Assembly: GCA_964395025.1 (NCBI GenBank)
Contig: CAYMZP010000002.1
Coordinates: forward strand, 1-45,172
Length of the DNA: 45,172 nt
Direction: 5' to 3'
Source of the DNA: C7867-001 sp964395025
GTDB lineage: Bacteria; Patescibacteriota; Minisyncoccia; Phycocordibacterales; Phycocordibacteraceae
Within the stretch, counting starts at the first letter, position 1, and each line of letters starts with the position of its first letter. Of the stretch, positions 13,521 through 20,952 are shown piece after piece. The position numbers and the translations under genes were made by a program. The notes under the pieces are model-generated. The model saw only the letters and a list, made by a program, of their open reading frames with translations. It was not told the DNA's origin and searched no databases.

Positions 13521-13832
13521 GTCGGATAACCGTATAACCTATATAATCACTTGCTATAACGGATACTCCTAGTGTTTTGCAGTGGATTACTTTTTCAAAA
13601 ATATTTTTCTACGTTTTAAAAAATTTCTAAAATAAATTTAGCGCTCCCCTTGCATATTTTTGTAAGAGAAAATACTTGAAAGGGAAGGAATATCTCATTC
13701 AGAAAATGTGCAAGAGTACCTGCAGAACCCCAAAAAAAACTGGCAGGAGGAAGCTTTTACCGTAACGTTCGTGGAGAAAATACAGAGCAGGAAGTCTACA
13801 TATGCGCACGCAACTGCCATGTGTAGGTAGAA
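13521..13832. other. AT-rich leader region of the fibre gene, no gene seen
   Basis: The 312 bases between the fibre ATG and the upstream terminator carry no convincing gene. The half nearest the fibre gene is AT-rich, with A and T runs around 13590-13640. Several weak -10-like hexamers (TATAGC, TATATA, TATACG on the minus strand) lie within 50 nt of the ATG, but none has a good -35, so the start of transcription cannot be fixed. A 9-bp inverted repeat (CTACATATG / CATGTGTAG, 13796-13826) could form a small hairpin. Confidence 0.5.
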
Positions 13833-13867
13833 AAATGTAAAAGCCTCAGAAAGAGGCTTTTACATTT
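13833..13867 (-). terminator. Strong hairpin terminator after the short HTH-TM gene
   Basis: A perfect 15-bp stem (arms 13833-13847 and 13853-13867) with a 5-nt loop is followed on the minus strand by a T run. It lies about 43 nt after the stop codon at 13911, so it should end that transcript and insulate the fibre gene. The plus-strand side also has a partial T run, but nothing reads toward it from the left. Confidence 0.85.
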
Positions 13868-13910
13868 CTCGTTTGCCCGAGATTTTTATCTATCCGAGAA
13901 AAAATATCCT

Positions 13911-14759
13911 TTATTTACTTATTTTCTCTGTGCCACTGAGGAAATGAATGAGCGGTGCTGCAAACTGGCTATCGGAATCTTTTATCTTTAATACACCAGA
14001 ACCGATAGCGACCATCGTTGCGATAACTATTACAAAGGAAACAAAGACTGCTTGTAGGACTATATTTCCCTTTCTGCGTGTCTTTCTTTTATTGTGTGTT
14101 GCTTTTACTTCCCTTCGCTCCATGTGCGACTGTGGAGGAATATACGCTTCCTGGGTAACAATTTTACGTATTGGAAGTACATGTTCTTCAGATTCAACGG
14201 AAGATTCATCTTCTGTAGGGTAATTATCGTTAAAAGATTGATTTTCCTCTACCTTCTCCAGCGGAAAGGCATCTGCTGTGTCTGTGTCAGTATCTTCTGC
14301 AAACGAAGAATTCTCGTGTGTAGAGATCATTTCTTCTTTCTTGTTGTGAGAAAACCAAGATTCCCAAGAAGATTGGATTGTTTCTACTGAAGGTGTACTA
14401 GTAAAAGATGGCTTATTTTCTACATAAGTCGTCTTGTCTATAGGTACAATTTCCTGAATTTCTTCAGAAACATATTTTGGTGCCTCCCATTCCTGTACCA
14501 CCGTCTCATTTTCTTCCTCTACAACCTCTGCCTGAGGCTCCTGAGGTGCCTCCTCTGCGGTCTCTGCCGTATCTGAGGAGCCACCAAAACGGTGCTCCCG
14601 TATTGATTCTTCTAACACATACCAGCTTCTCCCTACCAATTTTGCCTCCACACGCCCTTCTCTACACAGCTGTCCGACGTAGTCTTTTGCATAGCCAGTA
14701 ATTTCAGCAGCCTTACGTGAAGGGATATATGTCTTATCTCCGATTACAAGTTCATCCAT
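13911..14759 (-). CDS. HTH-domain membrane protein, paralogue of the fibre N-terminus
   Basis: 282 residues from the ATG at 14759 (MDELVIG). Residues 10-57 form the same helix-turn-helix as the giant protein (GYAKDYVGQLCREGRVEA, VGRSWYV), at the same position in the chain. Residues 60-220 are an acidic, Glu/Ser/Thr-rich, low-complexity linker. A basic stretch (KTRRKG) precedes one membrane helix at about 232-257, and only about 25 residues follow outside. The layout is thus cytoplasmic HTH, disordered spacer, membrane anchor. I do not recognise a named family beyond the HTH. An upstream in-frame start at 14861 is rejected because the promoter lies between the two starts. The gene has its own promoter and terminator, so it is a single-gene unit. 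A role in sensing or placing the fibre, or in membrane-tethered DNA binding, is inference only. Confidence 0.85.
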   Translation of the reverse strand: MDELVIGDKTYIPSRKAAEITGYAKDYVGQLCREGRVEAKLVGRSWYVLEESIREHRFGGSSDTAETAEEAPQEPQAEVVEEENETVVQEWEAPKYVSEEIQEIVPIDKTTYVENKPSFTSTPSVETIQSSWESWFSHNKKEEMISTHENSSFAEDTDTDTADAFPLEKVEENQSFNDNYPTEDESSVESEEHVLPIRKIVTQEAYIPPQSHMERREVKATHNKRKTRRKGNIVLQAVFVSFVIVIATMVAIGSGVLKIKDSDSQFAAPLIHFLSGTEKISK

Positions 14760-14766
14760 GCCAGAA

Positions 14767-14795
14767 ATTATATAAGTCCTGACGAGATGGTGCAA
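14767..14795 (-). promoter_or_regulatory. Sigma70-type promoter, leaderless, for the HTH-TM gene
   Basis: TTGCAC (14790-14795), a 17-nt spacer and a perfect TATAAT (14767-14772) are seen on the minus strand. Only seven bases separate the -10 box from the ATG at 14759, so the transcript should start at or within a base or two of the A of ATG. No Shine-Dalgarno sequence is needed or present. Confidence 0.75.
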
Positions 14796-14897
14796 AAGTA
14801 GCTTGTTTATAGTAGATATCTTGTCTTGCAGAAAACAGCTTGAAAATAAATATAAGACCACGAGAAACTCACCTCTTTTGCGACAACCGCTACCGTT

Positions 14898-16343
14898 CTA
14901 ACGACTTGCAAGCTCCTCTACAAGTAATGTTTTTAGCGTAGAAGGGTTACCTGAACCTTTAGACGCCTGCATACTTTTACCGAGCAAGAACTGGAGTGAG
15001 GCTTCCTTGCCTGCTCTATACTCCTCTACAGCCTTTTGGTTAGCTTTTATAACGTCCCGAACCAATGCGCGTAATGCCTCTGGGTCACTCACTTGGAGCA
15101 AGCCTCGTGCTTTGGCAATCACCTCTGGCTCACCGCCCTCTTCTGCCATAACCGCAAGCACTTCTTTAGCACCGCGCGAAGAGAGTTTGTCTGCGTGAAT
15201 CATATGCATGAGTGCAGCAAAGTGCTCTGGTGCAAGCCGTTCGAATTCTTCAATTCCCTTTTTTGCAAAGAGTCCTGCTAAGTCAGTGGTGGTGTAGTTT
15301 GCCGCAAGAAGTACAAGCGACGCATCAAAACGTAGTACCGTTGCGACTGCATCAAAAAATGCTCCTCGTGCTTTTGTGCCGAGTAAAAAGGCAACGCCAT
15401 CTGGTTTAAGGCCAAGCTTGGCATACCGAGCTCGTCTCTCGTCAGGGAGTTCTGGCAAGCTCTCACGTATTATATTTGGAAGAAGGTCAGGAACCTCGGA
15501 AAGCACGAGTTTCGGTAGGTCTGGCTCTGGAAAATACCGGTAGTCTGCGCTCCCTTCCTTAAAGCGCTGATGGAAGGTTTCTTGGCGATCTTCGTCCCAT
15601 CCTCGTGTCTCCTGGCTTACACGTCCCCCTTTTAGGATTAAGTCTGTCTGGCGCTTTATCTCAAATGCTATAGCGTTCTCAACCGAACGAAACGAGTTGA
15701 GGTTTTTAACCTCCACTTTCGTACCAAACGAGTCGTCAGAAGAAACAGAAATATTTGCTTCAATGCGCATCTCCCCCTTCTCAAGATTTGCCTCAGAAGC
15801 CCCAAGTGTACGCAGGAGGAGCTGAAGTTCTCGTGCAAAAATTCCTGCTTCTTCTGCAGTGTGTATGACAGGTTCCGTAACCAGCTCCATGAGCGGAACT
15901 CCTGCACGATTGAAGTCTACGAGCGAAGCATCACCTTCATGCGTAGAACGCGCGGTATCTTCTTCAAGGTGCACGCGCGTGATGGCAACACCTGCAAGTG
16001 TCCCGCCCTTCACGAGCGGATGTTCGTACTGACTAATCTGATACCCCTTTGGAATGTCTGGGTAGAAATACGACTTCCTATCGAACTCTGCGAAATCTGC
16101 GAGCGTACCTCCGAGCGCACTTCCGACACGAAGTACGTGACGTACTGCTTCGCGATTGATGACCGGCAGAGTGCCGGGGTGCGCGAGACAGACCGGACAT
16201 ACGTTTACATTCGGACGCGTTTCGTCTGGGTCATTCTTTGAGGAACAGAACATCTTCGTCGCCGTTGCAAGCTCGGCGTGAATTTCAAGCCCTATGGTGG
16301 GGCGAAAGACGGTCTTTTCAGTGGGAGCACTCATTTGCCCCAT
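14898..16343 (-). CDS. gatB: Asp-tRNA(Asn)/Glu-tRNA(Gln) amidotransferase subunit B
   Basis: 481 residues, full length for GatB. The family start is clear (TIGLEIHAELATATKMFCSS), with the CPVCLAHPGTLPVIN stretch holding two of the zinc-type Cys, FDRKSYFYPDIPKGYQISQYEHP, and the C-terminal GatB/YqeY helical domain ending in the tRNA-binding tail (LLGKSMQASKGSGNP). It transfers ammonia from GatA to misacylated Glu-tRNA(Gln) or Asp-tRNA(Asn) in the cytoplasm. gatA and gatC are not in the window. It follows obgE after 12 nt, so the two are co-transcribed. A second ATG at 16334 (MSAPTEK) has better spacing to a weak AGG and could be the real start. Confidence 0.97.
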   Translation of the reverse strand: MGQMSAPTEKTVFRPTIGLEIHAELATATKMFCSSKNDPDETRPNVNVCPVCLAHPGTLPVINREAVRHVLRVGSALGGTLADFAEFDRKSYFYPDIPKGYQISQYEHPLVKGGTLAGVAITRVHLEEDTARSTHEGDASLVDFNRAGVPLMELVTEPVIHTAEEAGIFARELQLLLRTLGASEANLEKGEMRIEANISVSSDDSFGTKVEVKNLNSFRSVENAIAFEIKRQTDLILKGGRVSQETRGWDEDRQETFHQRFKEGSADYRYFPEPDLPKLVLSEVPDLLPNIIRESLPELPDERRARYAKLGLKPDGVAFLLGTKARGAFFDAVATVLRFDASLVLLAANYTTTDLAGLFAKKGIEEFERLAPEHFAALMHMIHADKLSSRGAKEVLAVMAEEGGEPEVIAKARGLLQVSDPEALRALVRDVIKANQKAVEEYRAGKEASLQFLLGKSMQASKGSGNPSTLKTLLVEELASR

Positions 16344-16355
16344 CCTACCTACGGC

Positions 16356-17330
16356 TTAGCTTGTGAGCAAGCGACTCAAGTAATCACTAAACGATTTTAG
16401 AAGCACTTCGTCATGCACAGAAAGCACTAATACCTCCTTCCCTGCCGTAACTTCCTCCAAGCTTTTTTTCTTTTCTGCCAGCTCTTCTGGACTCACGAGA
16501 TCTGCTTTTGAGAGTACGACAATTTCTTTCTTGTCCCGTAGCCCGTGACCGAACGCCGAAAGCTCGTCCGAGATAGCCCTATAGGCACCAGAAACATCTT
16601 CTTGTTCAGCCGAGACGAGATGTACAAGCATTCTGGTTCTTTCTATGTGCCGTAAAAACTTAGAACCGAGACCTCGGCCCTCCGAGGCACCCTCGATGAG
16701 CCCTGGAATATCTGCCAGGATATATCCGTAAAAGTCTCCGAGATGAGGGTCAAGTGTAGTAAAGGGATATGCACCAACCTTTGAGCGAGCACGAGTCAGA
16801 GCGTTCAAGAGCGACGACTTCCCTGCGTTTGGGAAACCTACGAAGCCTGCGTCCGCAATCAATTTTAGAGTGATGTGGATATCCCCACCCTGCCCCTCTT
16901 TTCCTGGGGTACTTTCAAACGGGTTTTGGTTTACGGAAGACTTGAAGTGCGTGTTCCCAAAGCCACCTGGACCGCCAAGAAGTATTGCGGTTTGTTCACC
17001 TTCTTGCAAAATTTCGTGCGTCTCACCAGTAGCTTCTACAAACACAGAAGTCCCGACAGGCACCTTAAGAATCACCGGGTCTCCGTCTTTTCCATGTTTA
17101 TTAAAATTTTGTCCTGCTTGTCCGTCTTCTGCGCGAACTTTTTTTGTGTAGCGGTATGACGCAAGTATGCCAAGGTCACGCACACCAACAAGGACGACAT
17201 CTCCTCCGCGACCACCGTCTCCGCCTCCCGGACCTCCGCGCGCCGTCTCTTTTGTACGCACCCAACGGACGACACCGTCGCCTCCTTTGCCCGCCTGTGC
17301 GTGAAGTTTTATCTCGTCTACAAATGCCAT
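16356..17330 (-). CDS. obgE: Obg-family ribosome-assembly GTPase
   Basis: 324 residues from ATG 17330 (MAFVDEIKL), the usual family start; a GTG at 17339 would add three residues. The glycine-rich Obg domain covers 1-158 (GGPGGGDGGRGGDV, GGPGGFGN). The G domain follows, with the P-loop GFPNAGKS at 165-172, DIPGLIEGASEGRGLG as G3 and SKADL as the G4 motif. The chain ends right after the G domain, so the C-terminal OCT domain of longer Obg proteins is missing. Function: GTPase acting in 50S subunit maturation and growth control, cytoplasmic. It lies between the four-helix-bundle gene and gatB. The 40 nt upstream contain inverted CTGTTTACTG-type repeats and a TGTACT hexamer 9 nt from the ATG that might serve as a -10 box. 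Confidence 0.95.
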   Translation of the reverse strand: MAFVDEIKLHAQAGKGGDGVVRWVRTKETARGGPGGGDGGRGGDVVLVGVRDLGILASYRYTKKVRAEDGQAGQNFNKHGKDGDPVILKVPVGTSVFVEATGETHEILQEGEQTAILLGGPGGFGNTHFKSSVNQNPFESTPGKEGQGGDIHITLKLIADAGFVGFPNAGKSSLLNALTRARSKVGAYPFTTLDPHLGDFYGYILADIPGLIEGASEGRGLGSKFLRHIERTRMLVHLVSAEQEDVSGAYRAISDELSAFGHGLRDKKEIVVLSKADLVSPEELAEKKKSLEEVTAGKEVLVLSVHDEVLLKSFSDYLSRLLTS

Positions 17331-17340
17331 ACCACCCACA

Positions 17341-17370
17341 GTACACAGGTAACAGTAAACAGTAAACAGG
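17341..17370 (+). repeat. CAGGTAACAG-type repeat, obgE side
   Basis: The stretch holds one perfect CAGGTAACAG (17346-17355) followed by two degenerate copies (AGTAAACAG). Together with the inverse copies at 17718-17748 it brackets the four-helix-bundle gene. The 15-mer GTACACAGGTAACAG at 17341-17355 occurs again, inverted, at 20953-20967. Confidence 0.75.
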
Positions 17371-17373
17371 CTA

Positions 17374-17715
17374 CTAGGTAATCCGAGAAATGAACTTTTC
17401 TAGCATTTTTTCTACTTCAACAAGAACCTCAAGAGCAGGTGCTACCTCAACGTTATACAAATCTTTAATCAGGAGGAGCTGTGTCTCTGCTTCTGCGGCT
17501 GATCCGTTAGCAATCCGCAAAAATTGCACGAACTCTTTCTTCCCGCGTCGTGAGCCTTCTGCAATGTTTGATGGTATAGAAACTGCAGCACGTCGTACCT
17601 GCTGTGAAATTCCGTACTGTTCGTGCTTTGGTAATACTTCTGTGAGTTGATACACCTGTTTGGCGAAGTGCATTGCCTTCTGCCACACCAGCAGGTCATA
17701 AAATACACTTTTCAT
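17374..17715 (-). CDS. Four-helix-bundle protein (23S rRNA intervening-sequence protein family)
   Basis: 113 residues, the normal length for the family (TIGR02436 / PF05635, sometimes named S23). The signature is clear: LLVWQKAMHFAKQVYQLTE at the start, then QVRRAAVSIPSNIAEGSRRG and FLRIANGSAAEAETQLLL. Members fold as a pentamer-forming four-helix bundle; many occur inside 23S rRNA intervening sequences and others, as here, as stand-alone genes. Their cellular job is not settled. The gene lies between secA and obgE, with repeats on both sides that include the secA stop codon, so it looks like a cassette placed into an older secA-obgE junction. No Shine-Dalgarno sequence is seen before the ATG. 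Confidence 0.93.
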   Translation of the reverse strand: MKSVFYDLLVWQKAMHFAKQVYQLTEVLPKHEQYGISQQVRRAAVSIPSNIAEGSRRGKKEFVQFLRIANGSAAEAETQLLLIKDLYNVEVAPALEVLVEVEKMLEKFISRIT

Positions 17716-17717
17716 GG

Positions 17718-17748
17718 CTGTTACCTGTTACCTGTGAACTGTTACCTA
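17718..17748 (-). repeat. CAGGTAACAG-type repeats, secA side
   Basis: Three copies of the 10-mer stand on the minus strand: two overlapping perfect ones (17718-17727 and 17725-17734) and one with a single mismatch (17739-17748). The last supplies the secA stop codon TAA. They are inverted relative to the copies at 17341-17370. Confidence 0.75.
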
Positions 17749-20264
17749 ACTACAGTCCAGCCCTCGGAAATAAACGGTTCTGCTTTCTTGTATTTCATTT
17801 CTTTAACATCGGTACCGTTCGTAATCTTCACAAGATCATTACGACCATAGGTGTCTCCTTTCACAAGCGGACCTTCTGTCGTCTTTCCTGCCTCACTTGC
17901 AGCAAGTACGGTACGGCGTGCACGTTCTTCCTGTGCACGTATACGACTTTCGTCAGCAAGTGCAATGCGCGGGATCAAGGCACGTATCGCTTCATCAATA
18001 TCTGCTTCCATCGCCTTAAAACGAGCAAGTCCCTCACGACGATATTCTATGAGCGGGTCATGCTGACCGTATGCCCGGAGCGACACAGAACGACGCAGGT
18101 ACTCCATGGTTTCAAGCTGGGCAAGCCAATGAGCGTCGGTAGTCTGGAGAATCAGGCGACGCATGATTGCGCGCATAGGCGCAACACCAATTTCTTCTTG
18201 CTTCTTCTTGTATGCATTTTGAAGCTCTTCGTTCTCTCCTATCAGCTCGGTAATTTCTGTATCTATTTCTTCGTCGCTACCAAGCAGCGCCACCTTTCGG
18301 CGTGCGTACACAGCGAGACGTTGTGTATTCAACACATCATCGTACGCAAGCACTTGCTTACGAGCATCAAAGTTGAAACCTTCAATACGCTTTTGCGCTG
18401 TTTCAAGTGCCTTACTGATGAGTCCTGAGCCGATAGGTTCGTCTTCTGGGATTTTAAAAGTACCCATAACACGCTTCACCATGTCCGACGCAAAAACTCG
18501 CATGAGCTTGTCTTCGAGGGAAACAAGGAACTGTGTCTCGCCCGGGTCTCCCTGACGTCCTGAGCGTCCGCGAAGCTGGTTGTCTATGCGACGTGCTTCA
18601 TGACGCTCGGTACCAATAACCGCAAGACCTCCTGCTGTTACCACATCACTACGCTCAGCTTCAGAGACCGGTACTCCGCCAAGCTTGATATCCACACCAC
18701 GTCCTGCCAGGTTCGTTGCGACCGTAACACGTCCTTTACGTCCTGCCTGTGCAATGATTTCTCCTTCGCGCTCGTGATTCTTTGCATTCAAGACTTCGTG
18801 CGGAATGCCCGCGTTGGTGAGCGCGGTACTTACCACTTCGTTATCTTCAATAGAAACAGTGCCGATAAGAACAGGCTGACCACGTTCGTGACGTTCTTTC
18901 ACTGCGCGTGCAAGGGCGGTGTATTTACCTTTATTGGTCTGGAAGATGAGGTCGTTGTGGTCTTTACGTGCTACCGGTTTGTTCGTCGGTACTACCACCA
19001 CCTCAAGTTTGTAGACAGTGTAGAACTCTTCTTCGGAAGAGAGTCCTGTACCCGTCATACCCGCCAGAGATCCGTACATGCGGAAATAGTTCTGGAACGT
19101 CACGCTTGCGTACGTGCGCGTCTCTTTCTTAATAGGTACACCTTCTTTTGCTTCTACCGCCTGATGAAGACCATCTGACCAACGACGACCTGGCTGAAGT
19201 CTTCCCGTAAACTCATCCACGATAACCACTTCCCCGTCTTTGAGCACGTACTCTTGGTCTTTGCTGAACAGTGCTTTAGCACGCACCGCAGTATCAAGAT
19301 GGTGCGCATATCGCATACCCCCTTCGGTATACAAATTTTCAAGCCCTAATGCTTCTTCAGCCTTTTTAATGCCAGCTTCGGTTACTTGTACCGCACGTTG
19401 TTTTTCATCTACGGTGTAGTCAACGTCTTTCGTAAAACCCGCAACAATACCAGCGAACTTTTCATAAAGCCCACCTGCATCTCCTGCAGGACCTGAAATG
19501 ATAAGCGGGGTGCGCGCTTCATCTATAAGAATGGAGTCAATCTCGTCGATAATCGCGTACGCGTATCCGCGTCTATTTACGAGCTGTGCAGGCTCGTACG
19601 CGGTGTTATCACGAAGATAGTCAAATCCAAGTTCGTTGTTGGTGGCGTAGGTAATGTCCGCAGCGTATGCGTCTTTTTTCTCTACTGGTCGCAAGTAGTC
19701 ATAAAACACTTTGAAAGAACCTTCCGCATCACGCTCAGCATCTTCCTCGGCCGGCACGTGTGTTGGGTCATAGAGGTAGCTTCCTGAAGAAGTCACCACA
19801 CCTACGGAAAGTCCGAGCGCGTGATACACCTGTCCCATCCACGCACCGTCACGTCGGGCAAGATAGTCGTTTACGGTCACGATATGCACACCTTTCCCTG
19901 AAAGCGCACGTGCCGTTGCCGCAAGGGTTGCTACCAGTGTCTTTCCTTCACCTGTGCGCATTTCAGCAATCTTTCCTTTTGTAAGTGCAAGACCACCAAT
20001 AAGCTGGACGTCGTAATGACGTTCTTTGAGCGTGCGTCGTGCTGATTCGCGCACGAGCGCAAAAACCTCGGCAATATCTGCATCCTTTTCAAGAGAACCA
20101 CCCACACGTGCCCGTAGCGCCTGTATGCGCTCTTTGAGCCCCTCTTCCGAAAGGGCCATAATCTCCGACTCAAGGAGAGCAGCACGTGTCAAAACGGGTT
20201 GTGCAGACTTTACAAAGCCAGCAGATTCGTTCTGAGAGAATATACGCCCCAGTAGATTAGCCAT
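17742..20264 (-). CDS. secA: Preprotein translocase ATPase SecA
   Basis: 840 residues. The Walker A motif EMRTGEGKTL is at 101-110, VTVNDYLARRDGAWMG marks the motor, and the DEAD-type Walker B and following motif are seen in IIDEIDSILIDEARTPLIISGP. NLAGRGVDIKLGG and RRIDNQLRGRSGRQGDPG are the helicase-type motifs of NBD2. It drives Sec-dependent export through SecYEG. The chain ends at EGWTVVR without the Cys-rich SEC-C zinc motif, as in many reduced or early-branching SecA proteins. An insertion around 150-195 (DPTHVPAEEDAERDAEG) is unusual. It lies in a minus-strand run between the Lys-rich peptide gene and the four-helix-bundle gene; a TATACT hexamer 10 nt before the ATG may be its -10 box. 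Confidence 0.97.
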   Translation of the reverse strand: MANLLGRIFSQNESAGFVKSAQPVLTRAALLESEIMALSEEGLKERIQALRARVGGSLEKDADIAEVFALVRESARRTLKERHYDVQLIGGLALTKGKIAEMRTGEGKTLVATLAATARALSGKGVHIVTVNDYLARRDGAWMGQVYHALGLSVGVVTSSGSYLYDPTHVPAEEDAERDAEGSFKVFYDYLRPVEKKDAYAADITYATNNELGFDYLRDNTAYEPAQLVNRRGYAYAIIDEIDSILIDEARTPLIISGPAGDAGGLYEKFAGIVAGFTKDVDYTVDEKQRAVQVTEAGIKKAEEALGLENLYTEGGMRYAHHLDTAVRAKALFSKDQEYVLKDGEVVIVDEFTGRLQPGRRWSDGLHQAVEAKEGVPIKKETRTYASVTFQNYFRMYGSLAGMTGTGLSSEEEFYTVYKLEVVVVPTNKPVARKDHNDLIFQTNKGKYTALARAVKERHERGQPVLIGTVSIEDNEVVSTALTNAGIPHEVLNAKNHEREGEIIAQAGRKGRVTVATNLAGRGVDIKLGGVPVSEAERSDVVTAGGLAVIGTERHEARRIDNQLRGRSGRQGDPGETQFLVSLEDKLMRVFASDMVKRVMGTFKIPEDEPIGSGLISKALETAQKRIEGFNFDARKQVLAYDDVLNTQRLAVYARRKVALLGSDEEIDTEITELIGENEELQNAYKKKQEEIGVAPMRAIMRRLILQTTDAHWLAQLETMEYLRRSVSLRAYGQHDPLIEYRREGLARFKAMEADIDEAIRALIPRIALADESRIRAQEERARRTVLAASEAGKTTEGPLVKGDTYGRNDLVKITNGTDVKEMKYKKAEPFISEGWTVVR

Positions 20265-20271
20265 AAGTAGG

Positions 20272-20303
20272 AACAGTATACAGAAAACAGGAAACAGTAA
20301 ACA
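20272..20303. repeat. Degenerate CAGGTAACAG-type repeats before secA, with possible -10 box
   Basis: CAGGAAACAG (20288-20297, one mismatch to the 10-mer) sits among further ACAG units. It is inverted relative to the perfect copy at the murB end (20953-20962). On the minus strand the same stretch offers TATACT (20275-20280) 10 nt before the secA ATG, without a clear -35; this may be the secA promoter. Confidence 0.5.
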
Positions 20304-20333
20304 GCTAGGAAAAGTGACCTGGCTTGCAATAAA

Positions 20334-20454
20334 AGTCTGATAAAAATCGATGAAATGCGAGGCCCGGAGCTAAGGTTTTACGAGCCGTAGTAGACATACG
20401 GTGAGTAAAACCGAGAGGCTCCGAAACGAGGCAGTTCGCGATTTTTATCAGACT
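20334..20454. repeat. Nested 121-nt inverted-repeat element (possible structured RNA)
   Basis: A perfect 16-bp outer stem (20334-20349 with 20439-20454) encloses three more perfectly paired stems: 20365-20370 with 20418-20423 (6 bp), 20374-20381 with 20405-20412 (8 bp) and 20385-20389 with 20397-20401 (5 bp). All are in nested order, with short asymmetric bulges and a 7-nt apical loop. The inner part is GC-rich and the outer stem AT-rich. It lies between the terminator of the Lys-rich gene and the secA start. It matches no RNA family I can name. It could be a non-coding RNA, a leader element of secA, or a palindromic mobile repeat. Confidence 0.75.
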
Positions 20455-20463
20455 CACAGAAAA

Positions 20464-20490
20464 GCAAAAACTCCCCGAAGGGAGTTTTGC
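20464..20490 (-). terminator. UUCG-tetraloop terminator after the Lys-rich peptide gene
   Basis: An 11-bp stem with one bulged base (20464-20475 with 20480-20490) is closed by a TTCG loop on a C-G pair and followed by a T-rich run on the minus strand. It starts about 9 nt after the stop codon at 20500. Confidence 0.85.
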
Positions 20491-20499
20491 GTTTCTCAC

Positions 20500-20607
20500 T
20501 TACGCGCGCTTTGCGGTCTTTCGGCGCTTCGTGGTCTTCTTTGCGGTCTTCTTCTTCGTAGTCTTCTTCTTTGCTACTTTCTTCTTTGCTTTCTTTTTTG
20601 CTGCCAT
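20500..20607 (-). CDS. 35-residue Lys-rich, histone H1-like peptide
   Basis: ATG at 20607 reads MAAKKKAKKKVAKKK and continues as K/T/A repeats to KTAKRA and a TAA stop. About half the residues are Lys or Arg. Such tails resemble the C-terminal domain of histone H1 and bacterial Hc1/AlgP-like proteins, so nucleic-acid binding and chromosome compaction are inferred. It is followed immediately by a strong terminator, which supports it as a real transcribed unit. A larger frame over the same DNA (20378-20755) is rejected. No clear Shine-Dalgarno precedes the ATG; a CATAAC hexamer ten bases upstream might be a -10 box. Because codons are repetitive, low-complexity chance reading cannot be fully ruled out. 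Confidence 0.7.
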   Translation of the reverse strand: MAAKKKAKKKVAKKKTTKKKTAKKTTKRRKTAKRA

Positions 20608-20645
20608 GGTAGTGAAAGTTATGTTCTTGGTATCTCGACCCATTC

Positions 20646-20710
20646 GCACGAAAAATTTTTGCGCGCGAATGTTCTGCTCGTATTATTGCGCGCGCAAAAA
20701 TTTTTTGTGC
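20646..20710. repeat. 21-bp inverted repeat upstream of the Lys-rich gene
   Basis: The arms 20646-20666 and 20690-20710 pair over 21 positions with a single G-T type mismatch, around a 23-nt loop. The arms combine A5/T5 tracts with GCGCGC, so the DNA should be both bent and able to cruciform. It may be a regulatory hairpin in the 5' region of the Lys-rich gene or part of the repeat-rich interval next to it. Confidence 0.7.
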
Positions 20711-20735
20711 AAAAAAAAACAAACGTGTGGATAAC

Positions 20736-20865
20736 CTATACACCAGTCTGCACATCGCACAGATGCTGTAAAAAAATATTTTTAAAAAAGTTTGTACTAT
20801 TTTTTAGTTTCAACACTCAAAAAAGTTGCAAGTGCGATGACAGTAATGTGCAGACTGGTGTGTAG
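20736..20865. mobile_element. MITE-like element with 20-bp terminal inverted repeats
   Basis: A 130-bp unit has 20-bp terminal inverted repeats (20736-20755 and 20846-20865, one mismatch) and is flanked on both sides by the 6-bp direct repeat GATAAC (20730-20735 and 20866-20871). A further 7-bp pair (ATCGCAC / GTGCGAT) lies inside. The interior is AT-rich and non-coding. This is the hallmark layout of a miniature inverted-repeat transposable element. No transposase is in the window and no second copy was found, so mobility is inference. The left GATAAC is also part of a DnaA-box-like TGTGGATAA. Confidence 0.65.
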
Positions 20866-20952
20866 GATAACTTTGCAAAAAATATTTTTGCGAATTTATT
20901 TTCTTTTTTGTTTATTGTTTTCTTTTTCACTCTACATACTGCTTTCTGTGCA

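Noticed and set aside
13695..13820. 41-residue Cys-containing minus-strand frame downstream of the 13833-13867 terminator
   Set aside because: No ribosome-binding site, no promoter between it and the terminator, and no recognisable sequence; likely chance.
14760..14861. 34-residue N-terminal extension of the short HTH-TM protein
   Set aside because: A consensus promoter with TATAAT lies inside it, and the paralogous giant protein begins at the equivalent of the ATG at 14759.
20726..20734. Perfect DnaA box (TGTGGATAA) as part of a replication origin
   Set aside because: Only a single box is seen, with no dnaA, dnaN or box cluster nearby; it partly coincides with the GATAAC repeat of the MITE-like unit.
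20378..20755. 125-residue frame overlapping the Lys-rich peptide
   Set aside because: It reads through two hairpins and the terminator, and its composition is that of a shifted Lys-codon repeat; the 35-residue frame fits the signals better.
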